64,000 nt of DNA, taken from the NCBI RefSeq assembly GCF_000739895.2, contig NZ_BBJS01000014.1:310001-374000 (forward strand), read 5' to 3'. Made by a program: the position numbers and the translations under genes. The notes beneath the pieces were generated by a model. The model searched no databases. It saw nothing but the letters and a program-made list of their open reading frames with translations, and had not been told where the DNA came from. The DNA comes from Sphingomonas paucimobilis NBRC 13935 (lineage in GTDB: Bacteria; Pseudomonadota; Alphaproteobacteria; Sphingomonadales; Sphingomonadaceae). Positions 61,745 through 64,000 of the stretch are shown here, piece by piece; the stretch's first letter is position 1, and each line of letters opens with the position of its first letter.

Positions 61745-62614
61745 ATGGCGCCCGCCCGCGACCGTCGCACCGGTTTCTCGCGACGGCGGCAATATGGAGC
61801 TTTCCTGGCCTATGTGCTCGCGGTGGCGGGTGCGGTGGTGGGGGCGGTGCTGCTTGTCGCATCAACCTTCAACCCGCCCGCCTTTGGCGCGCTGCGCATG
61901 ACGCTGGGCAGCGCGACCGCGCCGATCTCGGGCGCGTTCGTCGCGGTCGGCGATGCGGTCAACGACATCCCCGCGACGATCGGCCATTATTTCTTCGTCC
62001 ATGCCGAGAATGACCGACTGCGCCAGGAACTGGAACAGTCGCGCAAGCTGCTCCAGACGGCGCGCACCATCGCCTATGACAATCGTCGCCTGCGCCGTTT
62101 GCTGGCGGTGCGCGACCGGACGCCGGACACCGTCGCGGTCGCTCGGCTGGTCAGTTCGACCGGATCGAGCGGCCGCCGCTTCGCGCTGCTCAACGCCGGT
62201 CGTTGGCAGGGCGTCACCCCCGGCATGGCGGTGCGGGGGCCCGAGGGACTGGTCGGCCGCGTGACCGAGGCGGGGCCGGCGGCGGCGCGTGTCCTGTTGC
62301 TGACCGATCCGGAAAGCATCGTCCCCGTGCGTCGTACCCGCGACGGTATGCCGGCCATTGCGGTCGGGCGCGGCGACGGCACGCTCGATGTGCGCTCGGT
62401 CGCCACCAATGTCCGGCTGGCCAAGGGCGAGTTGTTCGTGACCTCCGGCACCGGCGGCCTTTACGCGCCCAATATTCCTGTCGCCCGCATCGAGACCGCC
62501 GGTGGCGACGTCGCCGTCGCGCGGCCGTTCAGCCATCCCGACACGCTCGATTTCGCGATCGTTCAGCGCGCCTTCATGCCGATGCCGCCACCAGCGCCGG
62601 CACCTCGGCCGTGA
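61745..62614 (+). CDS. mreC: Rod-shape determining protein MreC
   Basis: 289 residues. Bitopic: one TM (about 22-41, LAYVLAVAGAVVGAVLLVAS), then a coiled coil (about 80-110, FFVHAENDRLRQELEQSRKL) and two beta-barrel modules with NAGRWQGVTPGMAVRGPEGL and VTSGTGGLYAPNIPVARIE. Interacts with MreD and PBP2. Stop overlaps the mreD start (GTGA). Confidence 0.95.
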   Translation: MAPARDRRTGFSRRRQYGAFLAYVLAVAGAVVGAVLLVASTFNPPAFGALRMTLGSATAPISGAFVAVGDAVNDIPATIGHYFFVHAENDRLRQELEQSRKLLQTARTIAYDNRRLRRLLAVRDRTPDTVAVARLVSSTGSSGRRFALLNAGRWQGVTPGMAVRGPEGLVGRVTEAGPAAARVLLLTDPESIVPVRRTRDGMPAIAVGRGDGTLDVRSVATNVRLAKGELFVTSGTGGLYAPNIPVARIETAGGDVAVARPFSHPDTLDFAIVQRAFMPMPPPAPAPRP

Positions 62615-63135
62615 CCCTCGACCATTATAACCCCTTCGACCCCGGACTGCCCCCGTCACGCGCCCGCGCGCTGCCCTGGCTGACCGTGATGGCCGGTTCG
62701 CTCGTCGCCATCGTGCCGGTGGTGGCGATTGTGCCGTTACAACCGCCGACGGGTTTGCTGATGCTGCTCGCCTGGCGTCTGGTCGCGCGCTTCGCCTTGC
62801 GCCTCTGGGCCGCCGCGCCGCTGGGCCTGTTCGACGATCTGCTGTCGGGGCAGCCGCTAGGTTCGGCCATGCTGCTCTGGTCGCTGACCTCGCTCGCCAT
62901 CGACCTGTTCGAGCATCGGCTGGTCTTTCGCGATTTCTGGCAGGATTGGCTGATCGCCAGCGGCGCCATCGCCTTTTGCCTGATTGCTGGCCGCTTCATC
63001 GCGGTGCCGGTGGGCGCGCAGGTCGATGCGCCGCTGATCATCCAGATCGTGATCACCATCCTGCTTTTCCCGATGGCGACCCGCTTGGTCGCGTGGATCG
63101 ATCGCAAACGCGGGCGAAATGAGGTAGGGGCCTAA
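62611..63135 (+). CDS. mreD: Rod-shape determining protein MreD
   Basis: 174 residues with a GTG start overlapping the mreC stop. About five or six TM helices: WLTVMAGSLVAIVPVVAIVP, GLLMLLAWRLVARFALRLWA, LGLFDDLLSGQPLGSAMLLW (the conserved GLxxDxLxGxPLG region) and others. Partner of MreC in the elongasome. The upstream open part of the frame lies within mreC and is not used. Confidence 0.93.
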   Translation: MTLDHYNPFDPGLPPSRARALPWLTVMAGSLVAIVPVVAIVPLQPPTGLLMLLAWRLVARFALRLWAAAPLGLFDDLLSGQPLGSAMLLWSLTSLAIDLFEHRLVFRDFWQDWLIASGAIAFCLIAGRFIAVPVGAQVDAPLIIQIVITILLFPMATRLVAWIDRKRGRNEVGA

Positions 63136-63136
63136 C

Positions 63137-64000
63137 ATGGATCGCCCCGGGCGGATCATGACCGAGGCCGCGCAGGCCTATAGCTTCTCACGGCGCGCCT
63201 TCGTGCTGAGCGCGGCGCAGGGAGCCGTCGGCCTGATGCTGGCCGGCCGCATGGCCTGGCTGTCGATCGCGCAGAACGAGAAGTACAATCTTCTTTCCGA
63301 AAGCAACCGGGTCAACACGACGATGATCCCGCCGCGTCGCGGCTGGCTGATCGATCGGCACGGGCTTCCCATCGCCAACAATCGCACCGATTTCCGCGTC
63401 GACATCATCCCCGACCGGCTGGAGGACAAGGACCGAGTGCTCGGCCTGCTCCGCCAGATCCTGAAGCTCGATGACGAGGCGATGGAGCGCATCCGGCTCG
63501 ACCTCGAACATGCCGCCGGGTTCCAGCCGGTGCAGGTCGCCGAGCGGCTGGACTGGGACCGGTTCGCCGCGATCAGCGTGCGGCTGCCCGAATTGCCGGG
63601 CGTGCAGCCGACGCGCGGCTTTGCGCGCTTCTATCCCGCTGGACCGGCAGTCGCGCATCTAACCGGCTATGTCGGTACGCCCACCGCCGAGCAGTTCAAG
63701 GAAACCCACGACCAGCTGCTCGTCACCCCCGGCTTCAAGCTGGGCAAGGACGGGCTGGAAAAGATGCTAGAGCCGCAATTGCGCGGCAAGCCCGGCGCCA
63801 AGCGTGTCGAAGTGACGGCGCGCGGCAAGGTCGTGGCCGAACTCGCCACTCGTCCGGATACCCCGGGCCACAATATCCGCCTGACCATCGATGCGGGGCT
63901 ACAGGAATATGCCGCGCGCCGGCTCGGCACCAATTCGGGATCGGCGGTGGTGCTCGACTGCCGCACCGGTGAGACGCTCGCGATGGTGTCGATGCCCGCC
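63137..64000 (+). CDS. mrdA: Penicillin-binding protein 2 (3' truncated by the window)
   Basis: 288 codons are present; the frame is open at the window end. DD-transpeptidase for side-wall peptidoglycan. Cytoplasmic start RPGRIMTEAAQAYSFSRRA, one TM (about 23-45, FVLSAAQGAVGLMLAGRMAW), then the PBP2 dimerisation motifs: NRVNTTMIPPRRGWLIDRHG, GFQPVQVAERLDWDRFAAIS, LPGVQPTRGFARFYPAGPAV, KLGKDGLEKMLEPQLRGKPG. Active-site SxxK is beyond the window. ATG 63137 starts 1 bp after the mreD stop. Confidence 0.95.
   Translation, partial: MDRPGRIMTEAAQAYSFSRRAFVLSAAQGAVGLMLAGRMAWLSIAQNEKYNLLSESNRVNTTMIPPRRGWLIDRHGLPIANNRTDFRVDIIPDRLEDKDRVLGLLRQILKLDDEAMERIRLDLEHAAGFQPVQVAERLDWDRFAAISVRLPELPGVQPTRGFARFYPAGPAVAHLTGYVGTPTAEQFKETHDQLLVTPGFKLGKDGLEKMLEPQLRGKPGAKRVEVTARGKVVAELATRPDTPGHNIRLTIDAGLQEYAARRLGTNSGSAVVLDCRTGETLAMVSMPA

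Overview
The window looks like a chromosomal segment of a Sphingomonas-type alphaproteobacterium (Sphingomonadales). The basis is high GC, an Entner-Doudoroff operon (zwf-pgl-edd-glk-eda) without phosphofructokinase, an alphaproteobacterial LexA box (GTTC-N7-GTTC) in front of recA, a sphingomonad-style TonB receptor, and short dispersed repeats with the core TTCGACTTCGCTCAGGCTGA. No phage, insertion sequence, CRISPR array or rRNA was seen. Most of it is core genome.

Layout. 1-1.1 kb: 3' part of a flavin-dependent oxidoreductase, then two identical tRNA-Arg(ACG) genes in tandem. 1.2-8.8 kb: a lipoprotein, a fused membrane/spermidine-synthase-like protein, hemB divergent from a diacylglycerol-kinase-like lipid kinase, and an operon of two related secreted proteins of unknown function coupled to a MATE exporter. 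8.8-18.9 kb: alaS, an overlapping set (M24 peptidase, PhyH dioxygenase, small membrane protein), a dicarboxylate symporter, a glutathione transferase, a methyltransferase, recA with a recognisable SOS promoter, and ispE. 18.9-27.4 kb: a TPR protein, ETF-ubiquinone oxidoreductase, a divergent UDG-superfamily protein overlapping a lytic transglycosylase gene, moaB, a VOC protein, a PA0069-type radical SAM protein and a 44-residue acidic ORF. 27.5-34.8 kb: dnaE, an HdeD-like protein, and a tightly overlapping operon lolC-lolD-GNAT-glutathione peroxidase.

34.8-38.7 kb holds a 630-bp stretch without a convincing gene but with several strong hairpins ending in a terminator-like GNRA hairpin (a candidate small RNA). 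It is followed by a TonB-dependent receptor and a small heat-shock protein with a sigma32-like promoter. 38.8-48.5 kb: pyrG, secG, a MarR regulator, an SH3-only protein, argC and the complete Entner-Doudoroff operon. These make glucose 6-phosphate from glucose, oxidise it, and split KDPG to pyruvate and glyceraldehyde 3-phosphate. 48.6-50.5 kb is the least explained region: five small genes on the minus strand ending at a perfect 14-bp hairpin. They encode a LuxR-type HTH protein with a C-terminal membrane anchor, a helical protein, a four-helix membrane protein, a winged-helix protein and a 57-residue protein. It is the best candidate here for an uncharacterised system, probably regulatory.

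50.6-64 kb: a subclass-B3 metallo-beta-lactamase-fold protein with Glu in place of the first zinc His, mltG, the fatty-acid cluster fabD-fabG-acpP-fabF, the ribosomal operon rpsF-rpsR-rplI, a small membrane protein, mutL, and the rod-shape operon mreB-mreC-mreD-mrdA, with mrdA cut by the window end. Function names come from motif and family recognition only. No database search was possible.
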